Shown in pieces: positions 11,211 through 24,265 of a stretch of 64,000 bases of DNA. Below the pieces are notes generated by a model. That model was not told the origin of the DNA and did no database searches. It worked only from the letters and a program-made list of their open reading frames with translations. The position numbers and the translations under genes were made by a program. How positions within the stretch are numbered: position 1 is the first letter of the stretch; every line of letters starts with the position of its first letter. This DNA is from Rhaphigaster nebulosa (Eukaryota; Arthropoda; Insecta; Hemiptera; Pentatomidae), in NCBI GenBank assembly GCA_948150685.1, contig OX411309.1, forward strand, positions 101,955,770-102,019,769. Direction: 5' to 3'.

Positions 11211-12130
11211 TCCAAATATATTACTGCTACCTGCTATACAATAAAATGATTTTTATTGTACCCATATATTCTAATTCTTCTTGATATTAGGACAGCTGCT
11301 TAAAAAAATTACGCATCCTAAATATGGAAGAAATTTCAAGAAAGAACGGTATCTCGCCACCAAATATGCTAATTTTTGTATTAACCTGGAGTTTAGATGT
11401 ATTTTAATAAATACAATTTATCTGATAACTTTAAAATAAATAAATATTGTACCATATTTTAGTTTTATTATAATGTAAAGTGAACTTAGAATTTAGTATC
11501 CATCTCTTTCCGTGAATTAGATATATCTGCCTGTCCGGATGAAGGCCGTTGTCCGTTATTAGGCCCGCACCATCCCGTTATCCTCAATCCTTGGAAATTG
11601 CTTCCCTAACAATTCTTGACAAGTCTCAAACGTTATTGAAAAGAACGACCAATCGATTTCCTTTAGGTATGCTACAAAATGTGATTTCTCACGAGCCTTT
11701 CTTATAATATATGTCTACCGTATTAAATATTTAATACACTCCATGCACAGGTGTCAATTAAATTATAAAGAAAAAAAAATACTTTTTTGTATGATGAAAA
11801 AAAAAATTGAAGGAAGTCATTATTCAAATGTTCAACATAATTTCCAGTGTTATGATATGAATTGGCGCTTTACCCAGGAACTTTGAGAGGAAAGGTTTAG
11901 AACTTCTAAACAAGCCGTTTACGGGATAACCTTCAGGTTACCAGGTTACTAAAGAGATCTAACCTTAATCATTACGAGAAAATTATTACCACTGTTAAAA
12001 TATCGCCCACATTTGTATTAACTACCTACTAGAAATTGATTGGACGCATTTTTCACTCTCTGTTTGGTTGATACTGTATGAATTATATATATATATATAT
12101 ATGTATAAGAGTTGATATATTTATATATAT
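11211..12130. other. Gene-free AT-rich stretch
   Basis: No supported coding sequence. A short TA run lies near 12083-12102. Confidence 0.5.
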
Positions 12131-12134
12131 ATTT

Positions 12135-12690
12135 TTTATTTCTTGTTATTCTATTCAATAAATATGCACATTATTATTCTCTATTTCATTACATTAAAGT
12201 TTTCAATTATTAACTTATTTTGGTTTAGAAGTATTAACAACGGATTTTAGAACTAAATCCAAGTTGTAGAAATATTGTTCTTACATACAAGAGGTCGTTG
12301 TATTTTAGAATAAAAAAAGTTTAAAATAATTTCTGTTCTGTAGTACAAAACAATCTTTGACAGAGTAACGGTAAGGTTTCTGATGACTGCTCTGGCTCTG
12401 TATGCTAGCTCCGGAGACTCTATGGAGGAGGCCTTAAAAAGTTTAATATCTAATTTTAATTATTTTAAATTAGTTAGTATCTACAATATTAAGATTTAAC
12501 TGCGCACCACGGAATCCTATCATACCGTGAATGGTTTGCAAAAGCTATCTGCCTGACTTATGAATGATTGGACGGCACCCAATAGGCCATCCGAAGTCTT
12601 GGCATTATATCAAGGAATGGGTTGCAAATGAAAAACAATTTGTGATATAAAACTTCGGAAAACTTTCTAAGTTATAGACTTGATCAAGCC
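12135..12690 (-). repeat. Right arm of the widely spaced inverted-repeat pair
   Basis: Reverse-complement partner of 8575-9390, with the same block order but without the roughly 220-bp insertion of the left arm. The spacer between the arms is about 2.7 kb and contains a repeat A copy and a (TA)n tract. Confidence 0.75.
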
Positions 12691-12699
12691 TTACATCTA

Positions 12700-14555
12700 A
12701 TCGTAGATTAGAAGGTTTTCGTTAGTGAATTTAGATTTTTAATTTGATATATAGTTGATATCATCAGGTGAGATGAAAGATGGAGCTACATTTGTAATTC
12801 CGAGTGGTAGGAAAGTCATAGCCGATTCAGAGGCTCAGTCTCCACCCCCTTCAGAACGCTAAAGAGAGAATAAAGTGGATTGTGTAATGGCAAAAGCTCC
12901 CGAGAAATATATCCTCCTCATTTGCCAAGGTCCTCTTGTGCAGGGGCTTAATTTATTTTAGGCGGGCAAGTGGTTGGCCATTTGGGTTCCTTCTTTTTTT
13001 TCCCAGTTCATTTTTTGTTTCAACTTCCTGGCTCAGTTGATTACATTCTAGGAATTTTTTAATTACTTGGAGTTGATAAGAATTAAATATAATTTAATTT
13101 AGGCCCTAGTACATTATTGGTATAATAATCGGGAATAATTATTACTTATTGTTCTCTACTTTATTTCACTGAAAGTTATTTACATTTCTTATTTTTAAAC
13201 AATTACCTTAAATATTTTCTTAATATTTAAGATAATCTATCAAGGTTATAGACTGCTAGGAACAGACAGCAGGGATATACAAAACTTATAAAAAGTATAT
13301 AAATAATCGGATACAAAATAGTAAACAAAAACCTTGAAATAGATGGAGATGAAGTGCACGTGGTTTGGGCATTTAAAATTAATGACGTTAAGGGAAATCC
13401 CGGTAGAACGGTATAAATGTCTATGAGAGAATTTTTTCTTAAAACTTCTTAGATGATAATTCTTAATTCTAGAAAATTTCTTTATCATATCTGATAATTG
13501 AAATCCATTCATCTAAATAGATGATTTATAAAAAAAAAAATAATAAATAAAATTTATTACAATCATTGTGTCGGTCTGGATTTATCAAATGAATCGTTTA
13601 TTTCCAAAATCTAATCATCATTGACAAATTTCCTGGTACCGTGAAAAACTATACTTTCTATTCTAATTATCATATCAAATCAATTTTTTTTTTCAATATT
13701 CTAGAAAAATCTTCATTTCAGCACATATTTCCGAAAATCTTTGATTATATTAATATTAATTAAACAGCATTTAAATTTTAAATAGACCGTGATTCCTAAG
13801 GCATAATTATATTTTCAAATAATAACAGAAGCAAAAATAGTAAAATTCAAAGTTATCTGAACGAAAACGAATATGAAAACTCAATAATATTTTATGTTTT
13901 GTTTTTTTACCATTATTTTATCCCAATTAAAATTATCTAAAAATAAACAAATGTAGAGAATTGTTTGTTTGAAATCCACTGGGATGTTTTAACCCATTGG
14001 CTTCAAACTAGGGAATAGATGGCACCGCTACGCAAGGAATTTCAAATTTGGATGCTTGTTGTGAAATTGTTTCCAAACTTGACAGAGTCATTAACTGCTA
14101 ACTGTCACAACGAAATTGAAAGTTGTGGCTGGTCGACAGAGTCCAATGTTCCAGATTAGAGTATTCTGTTGTCGAATTGGAATAATGTTCCACGTTATGT
14201 TTATTGACAATTTTGTAAAAGAATATTGCAATAGAATTAAAAATTTGGTGCGGAGCGCGCATCACACAACATTTACCTACAACGCTATTTGAAATGATTT
14301 TTAAAATTTTCTATTTTAAAATTATTTTTTTCTAATATCTTTAGCTTTTCAGCAGTATCTTATACATATATATTAATTACTACTCTTATTTCGGGAAATT
14401 GGTTTTCACCCTAGGAAAAGATCTCCCATTTTTTCTCCTTTAGCTAATTATCAAATTCCTTCATAGTTTATATTTATCCATTTTTTATTACAACTAACAA
14501 TGAGAGATGGTTAATTTAAAAACAAAAGATAATTAAAGGTACTTCACAGGAAGCT
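12700..14555. other. Gene-free stretch
   Basis: Mostly AT-rich. The block at 12775-13020 is relatively GC-rich. It has a short plus frame (MKDGATFVIPSGRKVIADSE...) that stops after about 30 codons. I do not recognise it and do not call it. A second GC-richer block at 13980-14270 is also unrecognised. Confidence 0.4.
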
Positions 14556-14559
14556 ATTT

Positions 14560-14965
14560 TGAAAATTCATTGTATTTAAGCTCTGTTATCCATTTTCTAT
14601 GAGGATGAGATCTAACTGATATTAAAGAGCATTTAATTGTATATTGATGTAATGAGTTTAATCAAAATCGTTAGAGCCTTTTTGTAGAAGATCGGTAATA
14701 TATAGAGGCACTTCCGGTCGATTTTGACGAATAAGTTGCTGTTATAATGCCTGCCTTGAATACGCAAATTCAGTTTCGTATAACTTTTCGTTTTGGAGCT
14801 AGACTTACTATGTACACACAAATACCCACACACACTTACACACGATTTTACGAGACTTGGTTAATTTGACTCAGTGGACCTTAAAGCGTATATTTCCATC
14901 GAAATCTCGGATTCGAAATTGTTCTCGATCTTGCTTCTCCTTTCAATATATATTTTATGTAAAGG
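14560..14965 (+). repeat. Dispersed repeat family A, copy 2
   Basis: Same order of blocks as 10740-11210, including ATGAGTTTAATCAAAA, CACTTCCGGT, CTTTTCGTTTTGGAGCTAG, an ACACAC-rich segment and the terminal TCGGATTCGAAATTGTTCTCGATC-like block. Confidence 0.7.
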
Positions 14966-16145
14966 CAAGTGAAAGTAAAAATTCTACTTGCGCGATACAT
15001 TAATAAATATTAAAATATGACACAACGGAAGCATTGTTTATTGATAGAATTATCTATTCGACTACAAAGTTATTCCTTTTTAAAATACAGTAATAGACAG
15101 ATGAAAATGAAAATCCCTATTAACTAACTAATTAAAAAATATATTATTAGCAGTTGGACTTTTTTGATTTGTTCATTTAGAAGAAAATCATAGGGACTTA
15201 GCTGGATCAAAAGAAGCACTTTACTTTTAACAGTTTAAAATTCCCAAGTCTTCGCTCAACCTTTTGATATTTCACGCTTAAGAAGTTTTACCGATAGACG
15301 ATTAAGGTTTTCCCTCAGTTTAAAAAGTTTTAAAGCTGACACTGCTTCTGCCTTAATTTTAGAGTTTTTATTAAAGTGTTAAATATAATATCTTTGCTGA
15401 TAGTAAGACATATCTATCGTTCTTATATAAGAGGACAAAGGTTTGTACAATTCACAGAAAGTGATAATTAGTATTATATATAAACAATAGATTAAATTCA
15501 GTGGACGAAAGCTGAACGACAACCACAGAACGATAGTTTTGGACTCCATAAGTAATTAACTTTAATAAACTGCATTAATCCCTACAATAAAATAAATAAT
15601 AATAATCATTTTGGCTATAGCTGACGATAATAATTTACTAAATACAATAATTAAATAAGCGGATTATAAAAAGATCGACATAAGAATGTGCAATCAGTAA
15701 AATACCCATCAGCTGAACTCAAATGACTGCTCTATAAATGGAAGTCACGTGGCCATTATCTTTCGAACGGATTACCGGTAATCGATTTGAAGGCAACATG
15801 ACAGAATAGCATATTTTAGAGGATATCCAGTATTTTATAAAAGTATATACATCTATTTCAGCTCAATTTAGAAAATGCAAGAAATCAAGCACGTTGTGAA
15901 TTATTTTTTTTGTTATTTAATAAAAAGTTCTAATAATTCTTAGAAGTATTATAAATTGTAAGGATTTTGCGAAATATCCCAATATTAATGATATTTACAA
16001 TGATGATATATTTTTCGGAACCTATTATTATTATAATTGTGTTCTAAGGATATATAAGTCATGAATTGTCATTACCTATACTCACAAGTTTAACTGATGT
16101 AAGCACCTGAGCTAGAAGAGAAGCGAGCATCAGGGCAGGACCGCA
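14966..16145. other. Gene-free AT-rich stretch
   Basis: No supported coding sequence on either strand. Confidence 0.5.
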
Positions 16146-16149
16146 ACCA

Positions 16150-16555
16150 GGATTTTCATCCCCTCCCCCTTCTCAAGTAAATGTCAACAGTTTTAGTTGA
16201 CATACGCATGATGGTATAGAAGGATCAATCTAATTAGAGAATGATAAATTATAATTTATCAATCCCTAGTCAACAGTTTTATTACAGTGTTTTTGGCAAG
16301 TATATTTAGAAATAAATGATATTACGTGGCCATTATTATCCTTAAGTTAAAATTGACCAAATTAAAGTCAATAAAATCAAAAAGCAGAAAAATATATTTT
16401 TTATTTAAGCTGAAATTAACTTTCGCCCGAAATTGGCCACCCTCTAAATTCTACCGCCCGAGACAAGTGTCCAATTTGCTCCCTTCCTCCTAGAAAAGTT
16501 CTATGTATCAGCGTTATCACAGAATATGGTATGCTTCTAGAGCATGCCGAGATTA
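16150..16555 (+). repeat. Dispersed repeat family B, copy 2
   Basis: Aligns with 545-855 in the same orientation (GTCAACAGTTTT, TATATTTAGAAAT, ATCAAAAAGCAGAAAAA, CTCTAAATTCT, AGAGCATGCCGAGATTAT). It runs directly into a minus-strand 3' piece of repeat A. Confidence 0.55.
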
Positions 16556-16692
16556 TTTTTAATTCCTTGTACGCATTGTGATCGCGAAAATTTTCGATTT
16601 TCAGGTTTCAACGAAAATATCCATTTAGACCATCCCTCAATCCATTTTGACTAGTTTTGTCGTGACATCCTGTACGTACGTTCATATCTCAC
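16556..16692 (-). repeat. Dispersed repeat family A, 3' fragment
   Basis: The reverse complement matches 42005-42160 closely. It shares TGAACGTACG, GTCAAAATGGATT, AAATGGATATTT(T/C)CG, CGAAAATTTTCGC and a CGTACAAGGAA block. Confidence 0.75.
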
Positions 16693-16874
16693 ATTTCATC
16701 AGGTTTAAAAAAGAATAAAACAATGTATTTTATTTAAATTAATATCAAAATGTAATTACAATTGACAATTTCGACGATCGATTTCTCACAAGGTGAGCCA
16801 AGACTTATTTCCTTCCTATCTAATGAATGATAATCTATCACAGTTGCTCACGAGCATTGTTACTCGTAATTTAG

Positions 16875-16932
<58 letters not shown>

Positions 16933-18055
16933 TATAGTAGCTATAGCTATACATTAGGTATATTTATATACAGGTTATAGCTATATAGACGGTATATTTC
17001 AAATTAGCCGTTTTTTTGGGGAGGTTTTCTCAGTGGTTGTTTTATTTCATTTCCTTGTGAGATCGCATTGGTAACCACACTCTAATTTTATTAAAACAAT
17101 TTAGTGAAAAAGACAATAAAAAATCAAATATATACCAAAAAAAAATCTTTAATATTCCATATTTTCTGATATAATATTAATCCTCTGCTGATATTTCATT
17201 CGGATAAAATGGATAAAATTGGATTATAATATAATATTTAACTTTCCATGGAATTGAACTACGAATTTAAAAGATCTGGATGAGAGATTTCTTCTCACGC
17301 CATTATTTTTTTACTTGAGAGCTTATTATTAAAAATTAGATGAATAATAAGAAGAAGAATTATAATCAGAAGAATGAACTAAGCTTTAAATGTGTTTGAT
17401 ATTTTTTAATGTTTAAAAGTTTTTAAGTTTTCTAACTAATGGCTTAAGTAAAATACTAATGTAGACATAGCTCGTCTACTAGTGTGTATAAACAAGATAA
17501 TGGACAACAGCTAAGTGTCTTGAAACTTCTTACTTAAGCTTCTTTCTGGCATTAGAAACTTTCAGACTGCCGGAAGCATCTCTTTCTGATTAGCTACTAG
17601 TAATTAGAAATAATTGCGTATTAACTTATTTTTAAAAACAATAATTTATTAAATATATAAAAAAGTGAAATGAATGAAATTAAGTAAACATTTATTCGAC
17701 ATAATAGTGACTATAGTAAATAAACTACACAAAAGAACTTAAATTAAATTAGACAAAATATTTTATTGTTTGTAATCAATTCAATGTAGTAAATATACTA
17801 CATAATATAAGTGAATCCAAAATAGAAAAAATATTCCAATGTTTATAATAAATTCAATAGTACAGTTGATGTATCGTTCGTTGCCAATCAAGGTCTTAGT
17901 AATCACACGAGGCACACAATATTTTTCCATTACTCTCCCGTGACCAGGGTACTATTGCAGATGTGATCCTCTTCCACAGCAACTTAACAAAATTGACACT
18001 GATAGTTAGATGGATCATGAAACCTTGGTCAAAAGGCAGTAACCAATTCCTGTGT
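16693..18055. other. Gene-free AT-rich stretch with (TA)n
   Basis: Contains a (TA)n run at about 16876-16929. The GC-richer end (17880-18060) has no recognised homology. Confidence 0.45.
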
Positions 18056-18075
18056 GTGATAACCACATCTTAATA

Positions 18076-18127
18076 TCTGGAGGATGAGGCCTGACAACTC
18101 ATCAGTTGTCAGGCCTCATCCTCCAGA
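18076..18127. repeat. Perfect 24-bp inverted repeat, 4-nt loop
   Basis: The left arm is 18076-18099, the loop is CATC, and the right arm is 18104-18127, with 24 of 24 bases complementary. The arm is GC-rich (CTGGAGGATGAGGCCTGACA core) in an AT-rich setting. Flanking sequences do not continue the symmetry. It sits exactly at the edge of the RNase H relic at 18130-18520, so it may mark an insertion or repair junction. Confidence 0.9.
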
Positions 18128-18129
18128 AC

Positions 18130-18520
18130 AACCATCATTGGTTTAGTGATTTCGAGTTTGTTGTTGTCCAACGTAGTCCTAAAAGGAAAAGGCATGTTGC
18201 CAGTCAGTTTGTTAAGACCAACAATCTGACAAATCTGATGGGGGGATATAAAGGCAAGAGGGCGCCATTTTATCCACCGAATAAGGTTTTGCTGCAGCTT
18301 TATCTACTTCCTCGTTTCCAGGAATCCCGGAATGACTTAAAGCCTGCAAAAAGGTTATTTTTCTAGGACAATCTTCAAGTTTTTTAATAATGAAGTGAAT
18401 TTCTTAAACAAGAGGATTATCTGGACAAATTCAGAAAAGGGTTTTGAGAGATATTGTGTGTTTCTTCATTGATAGATATAAAACTAAATTGGCTTTTCAC
18501 AGTTTATTGTTTAAAAGATG
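18130..18520 (-). pseudogene. Non-LTR retrotransposon RNase H-domain remnant
   Basis: The minus-strand translation gives KLEDCPRKITFLQALSHSGI, directly followed by PGNEEVDKAAAKPYSVDKM. The S-H-S-G-I-P-G-N-E-x-x-D-K-A-A signature is the last catalytic region of LINE and retroviral-type RNase H. Upstream residues are eroded by stops. It belongs to a different element from the one just downstream at 18530-19180. Confidence 0.7.
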
Positions 18521-18529
18521 ATAATGGTT

Positions 18530-19180
18530 TGTCAGTATCAAATCCATGAGTTGAGAAAAACGTTGCTAACTCGTTTGCTACTATTTCCTGACAAAGTTGA
18601 CAAATTAATGCGTATTCCGATATTTACTAAAAGCGAAACAACAACCCGTTGCCGAGTCAGGGCCTCCTTTAGTAGCCTTCGCCAGTTGTTTCGATTTAGA
18701 GTTGCTACCACGATATTTGTCCCAACGAGCCTTGGACGACCAACATGGCTTATACTATATAAGCTTTTCGTGAAAGGTTTTTTGGGGATTGCGCTATCTT
18801 TCATTCTCATCAGATGCCCAGTCCACCTAAGCCTTCCAAGCCGCACGACCTTGACTATATCTGCCTCATTTAGGAGAGCTCTTAATTCATTATTGGTCCT
18901 TCTTCTCCATTCTCTATCAACATGGATTGGACCATAGATGTTGCGGTGGATTTTGCTCCACTAGAAGGTCATGCTCATTTTTCTTGGTTAAGGTCCTTGT
19001 CTCTGAGCCATAAATTAGGACTGGGCGGATTAGTGTTTTATATAGAAGTTTGGTACTTTTGGCAAGGATACTGCTCCTAATGTGTTCGAAGGTCATAATA
19101 ACACCTGTTAGAAGCAGCGATTCTTCCGAAATTTAGGTAGATAAAGTAAGTTAGTTCCTTTACCTTCGATAACTCCAACT
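18530..19180 (-). pseudogene. Non-LTR retrotransposon RT C-terminal relic
   Basis: Minus-strand blocks in order are RIAASNRCYYDLRTH, an ILAKSTKLLYKTLIRPVLIYG block, SETRTLTKKNEHDLL, a LRALLNEADIVKVVRLGRLRW block, TGHLMRMKDSAIPKK and NNWRRLLKEAL. This is the thumb and C-terminal segment typical of the arthropod endonuclease-RT proteins often annotated as craniofacial-development-protein-2-like. The pieces fall in different frames, so it is broken. The EN and palm domains are absent. Confidence 0.8.
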
Positions 19181-21660
19181 TCCTTCTATGCTATTGAAGA
19201 TGGTGTATTTGAATCAACAGAAGAAACATAATGCCGCCTGAGAGTTGTTTTGCGGAAACTTATTAATTTTTTACATGTTTCTTTCGACTTTTTTCTGATC
19301 TCTGAGATTTTGAAGGATCCTGTTTTTTTTTATAACCTTGTACTATTTTCTCTTCATTTTTTTCAGTGAATTTCTACATCGGCGGGAGTGAAGAGAGGTG
19401 GGAGTTGGCATTTGCCGTATACTGTTGGAAGTTACCGAGGAAGTTTGCTGTTTCGTGGATCCAGGTTGATCTTTTGCTAATGTGGGGTAGACGCCCAATT
19501 ATATTAATGATAATTGGAAGTGATGGAATACTTATCAGTTATTACATTTCTATGGATTTTCAATAGCAAATTACGTGCAAAAAAATGCTCTACGATGAGC
19601 ATAAATAAGTTGGTTAGACCCCCAGATGGTATAGTGCGTTGAAGTCTCCTAATATTTTTAATTTAATATTTGAATGAACCAATTTCAAAGACTAATTCAG
19701 TCTCTAATCATTCCTATGTAAGATATATAAAGACAATACTATGAGATTATTCAGGCATAAGAGCTGTAATTAAAAAAAAAATGCCTTTATCCTTTTTTTT
19801 AAAAAACTCTAATCTCGAACTGTAATTTTTTTTTCTTCTGATTTACAATCCTTTTACTGTACGATGTATTTTAAGGGGAAGTGGTCCAGATCCATTTTTG
19901 AAAATCTAAGAAATTCTAGGGTGATGGGGCTCGTTTTGGGGTTGTGATTAGGTTACATCTTAAAATCCGATTTATTCCAAAAATGTAAAAACTATTGTTT
20001 ATCTGATGGTTGCCAACCTTTTGGAACATTTGCTGGCGCTATTCTACTGAAAGATGGGTTATTATTTAACTATTGCAATGAACTGACTAATTCTAAGTCA
20101 AAAATTAATTTTTTTTTTTAATTGTATATTTCCCTTCTGTTATTATTTTGAGAATTAACTTTTCCATTTACCAGAATAATACTTTATTAAAGTACTTAAT
20201 TTTATTTTATATTCAGGTTAATTTAATTAAGTGGCATTGTGGCATTGTGTACTCTGCGAAAATTATAAGTGCTTGTATTGGAGTATAGGATGCATGTGTG
20301 CTGGTTAGCCCCAAAGAAATTGGCCTAAATTATGTCAGGTGAATTCTGGTGGTAAATAAAATGCTAGGATCGAAAAACATTGTAAAAAACGCGTGTCCTG
20401 GTATTATAAGTACCTATTTTAAGAGGTGTACATTATATAATAGCGAAATAAATTAACATTGTAAAGTTAACAAACATTTTTATTAATTTTTTTTTATATA
20501 TATTAAAGTAATTTTATTTTATTTTTTTAATAATCAATCAATAACCACTTTTATTATAACACATTCTATTTGCTTATTATTAACATGTTAGATGAAAAGT
20601 AGTCTCTGTGAATTTTCAGAAAAAAAAAAGCGAAATTACCTCAGTCGTTTTTATTATTATTTTATCTCTTCATTTAATTCACAACTGTAAACGTATTTCA
20701 TTAAATTTAAAATAAAAAACAAACATTCACTTGTTTTCTTCATATTCTGTGTGGTACAAAGCTTACTTAGTACCATAATTAACGCAACAATGTTTAAGTT
20801 TCATTTCGGTACCAGCTAAAACTTTAAGTTTGGTTGACTTTAGCTTTGAAATTACATCAGGAAGTCTGAAAACACTAGACTTCACTCAGTCGCGTATAAA
20901 TTAGAAGTAGGTGAGCCAAAGTCCACAGTCAAACAATACACATAATTATAGTTTAATATTGCATAGTTCTCTCGTTAGTCGGGCGACAACCAAGGCCAAA
21001 CTGATTATTCATGGGCTAAGGTAGATTGCCGAGCGAATTGAGTTAGGTATTGCTAAACTAACAATATTGCTCGAATAACGTGTTAATTTGGTTCTAAAAG
21101 TTTATTTCCAGAATAAATAAAAATGTTATGATATTTGATAAAAATCCTAAAATGGTAAGAATTAAATATTGAATCAATGGATTTAGCTGATATCGATGAA
21201 ACCGAAGAGATTTCTTGGAATGGTGTTTTATTAATTTTCATTAAATAGGTGAAATGACGTGAGATTATAATACTAATATATTATATTATAACTAAACTAT
21301 AAAATATGATATCTCTCTCCCCTCTGCTTATTAACAGAGAAAATCAATAGGATGGATATAGACAACAATATATGTTTTGTGATATTTATAGTTTATAAAC
21401 AATGAACACCTTGAGAATGAGGGAGTACCACGAAACTTTGTTGGAAAGAAGTAGCAAAAAGAATAAAGGAAGAAATTGTTCCATTAATTTAACACTAGAA
21501 TTCTTCTTCTTCCCACTATTAATATAAAATATACAGATATTCATTCATTGCTAGAACCCAGAATTGTCTTTTTGGCATTATTTAATTTAGAATATTATAA
21601 AAGGATTAATGCTGACTGTGGAATGAGACTGTAACATAAAAAATACTTTTAGAGTTTAGA
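19181..21660. other. Gene-free stretch
   Basis: AT-rich, with no supported coding exon. A short block at 20760-21060 is less AT-rich and contains GCGTATAAATTAG at 20893-20905. Thirty bases later is CACAGTCA. The spacing would suit a TATA/initiator pair, but no gene follows, so it is not called. Confidence 0.4.
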
Positions 21661-21665
21661 GTTCA

Positions 21666-21999
21666 TTTATAGTTCATTTTTGATAATTTTGTTTATAACT
21701 TGCAAGGGGAGGGGGACAGTCATTGGATCATTGATTTCAACCAAATTTTTTTAGGTGATTCTACATTCGAAAATATTGGACATGTGTTCAAGGTTCGTTC
21801 CAATGGGCCCTAGGAGTCGAGAAAATAAATATTATTTTTTTCTCGGCTCCTAGGGCCCATTGGCATGAACTCCGGGACACATGTCCAATATTTTCGATAT
21901 GTAGAATCACCTAAAAAAATTTGGTTGAATTCAATGACCCAATGAATGCCCCCCTCCCCTTGCAAGTTATAAACAAAATTATCAAAAATGAACTATAAA
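21666..21999. mobile_element. Foldback (hairpin) element, about 330 bp
   Basis: Two arms of about 160 bp (21666-21827 and 21837-21999) are nearly perfect reverse complements around a short AT-rich centre. Landmarks are TTTATAGTTCATTTTTGATA, CTTGCAAGGGGAGGGGG, AAATTTTTTTAGGTGATTCTACAT and AATGGGCCCTAGGAGTC. There is no coding capacity. It looks like a foldback MITE. I could not identify a convincing target-site duplication. Confidence 0.85.
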
Positions 22000-23925
22000 T
22001 ATTTTTGGATGTATTATCACAAAAAAAAAAGTTAAAATCGGTGAACCATTGACTGTGCCTTCTTGTTGTTAGTAAGGTATAGTGAGGATTTAAGATTTAT
22101 TATGATGGAATATTTTACTCGACCACAGGCTATTTTGTTTTATTTCTTGTGTTATGTAAGATTTATATTCGTCTAACAGATTCTGAAATGGTCAGAATAC
22201 CTTAACAGTTTTTCCTCGGTTTAGTATTGTATCAGAATTTAAATTATTAAAGTCCTAGATAGATAGTCTGCCCCATAAGACTTATTAATAGCGGAAGCTG
22301 GATTAGTAGTGGATAAAAGGTAATGTTCAATATTTTCTTTCGCAGAAATTAGATAATCCTGTCAAATCAGGTTCTTTATCGTTTTGATTGAAATAAATCC
22401 AAGGTCTGAAAAAATAGTATCACTTTAAAGTTGGTGACCCATTCGGGCAGGACCTTTTGAAATATCGCATCGGCCGTCTGCATCAATTTATGAAGAAAAC
22501 GTTGCTGATTTTTCCAAGGGCCTGTAGGGGCGTGTGAGATATAAAAGTGAATCGCTTTATCCACTCTTTTTTTATACGCATTCGGTTTTCAATTCAGTTA
22601 ATTACAGCTAAAAAAGTTATCAACTGTTTTGCTAACCAAGTGTTCTGGTTAAAATTCTTTAAGAATCATTGTTGTTTATTAGGTTTAGCATTGCTGTATA
22701 TTGGGTTATCCCAGTGTAACAATGTATTCTATCCAAAATTAATTGGTGAATGAACTCCCAGGACGGGCCCAAGCAGGTGCCGTTTTTGAGAGGAAAGCCC
22801 AGGGGCTAATGAGCAACACTATCGTACAACAAGGCTTCAGTAGGTGATTTAGTGATGAGAATAGGCCTGTGTGTTCCGTTTTCAATATGCCTCATTATGA
22901 GCAATGCCGCAACAAGACTTAATCGCTGGTTTTCATAAAAAAAAAAAAAAAAAATCATGCATATACCTCTGACCAAAATTTGCTAAATTAGAGACTGCTT
23001 AATTATCATTTAGATAAGAGTTGTTTCTGGGATAAGCTATTCCTGAGAATAACTGAGTAGCTGCATTAATTAAAACTAAATAATTTATCGAAATTAATTC
23101 CGCTAAGGAACTAATTTAACTCAGTTCATTGAACTTTAATGGATTTTTGAACCTTTATCAAGGTTATTAACACAGATGATTCCTATGCTTCGTAAAACAA
23201 GATACCAGGACTTAGAAGGAAAAATCTATAGTAAGTAAATGCTGCAACGTATAGTCAGTTAAACTAACATTTAATAATAAAAAAAAATCGTATTCTTCAA
23301 GAATGTTTTAGAAACAACATTGAATCCGGCAATTTTGTAGTTTACAAATATCTTGTATTATACAAAAAAACAACAACGTTAAACTACCAAAATAGATTTG
23401 AAACTAGCTGATTTCATCTCTTTTGTATAGTATTTAGGAAATATATTCCAGTAATTTCATTATTAAGACTAACAATATTATTAAAGCTGCATACAACATA
23501 CCAAAACTGCAACCCCGTTCCCCAGTTTAAATTCCAATTTAACTGTATTTTAATATGCTTAATACTGCTACTAAAGTGTTTCAGACAAACATTGAAAATA
23601 TAATTTTAATTTCGTATTGGTGATTTAGAAAGAAATGATATTCCTTAGCTGAGAAATAGCAAATATGATCAATCAATTAAAATAAATAGCCAATAAGTAT
23701 CAGGGACATGTTTGTTGTAAGGTCTTATTTGTTATAGATGATATATTGTTATAGATCTGTTTTTTTTTGTCTGTATTTTTGCTATCTACAAGTTGTTTGA
23801 CATAATTTACTTTTAAGTTAATTACTTTATTTATATAATAAATCAAACATAAATCAATCAAAAATAACTGATTAATACATGGATTAATAGAGTAAACGTA
23901 AAGGTTACTTTTATATATTAGTAAC
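22000..23925. other. Gene-free stretch with two unidentified short frames
   Basis: A minus-strand frame at 22376-22564 (62 codons, with SHAPTGPWKNQQRFLHKLMQ) and a plus frame at 22735-22840 (ELPGRAQAGAVFERKAQGLM) have coding-like composition. Neither resembles a family I know. Both may be transposon debris. The remainder is AT-rich and silent. Confidence 0.35.
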
Positions 23926-23929
23926 TATA

Positions 23930-24265
23930 TATTTCTGTGACCGGAGTTAACCTCAATACTGCGGTGGTCCAGCCGCTAATCCAATGACTGGCGGAATAAG
24001 TTTGGGCCCCGCGGGACAGCTTCTTCAAGTTTGATTGAAAAGTTTAAGTCGAGTAAGAAGTTTCATCTCAGGTGGTTTTCTTTCAAGAGCGTTTAAAATT
24101 TTCCCCGCTGACGTGCCTAGAGACCCTTTTCCAACAGATGGGAGTTCCCACACTCCGGCAAATGTCACAACTTTTAACAACTCGAATCAACCCCGCTGTC
24201 AAGCTCATCCCAATCTGTCGATTCCACCTTCTCTCTGCTGATTTGAGGTTTGTATAGTTCGACAA
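23930..24265 (-). repeat. GC-rich block, possible tRNA-headed SINE (minus strand)
   Basis: This block is much richer in GC than its flanks. On the minus strand, ATTGGATTAGCGGCTGGACC resembles a tRNA box A region. GAGGTTAACTCCGG about 25 bp later resembles a degenerate box B. Overlapping open frames exist on both strands, but none has a recognisable domain. A decayed interspersed repeat is the best guess. Confidence 0.3.

Noticed and set aside
18518..18937. 139-codon plus-strand frame
   Set aside because: It is antisense to the RT C-terminal relic (RLRWTGHLMRM on the minus strand).
20893..20930. TATAAA plus initiator-like CACAGTCA at 30-bp spacing
   Set aside because: No gene or open frame follows, and such pairs are expected by chance in AT-rich DNA.
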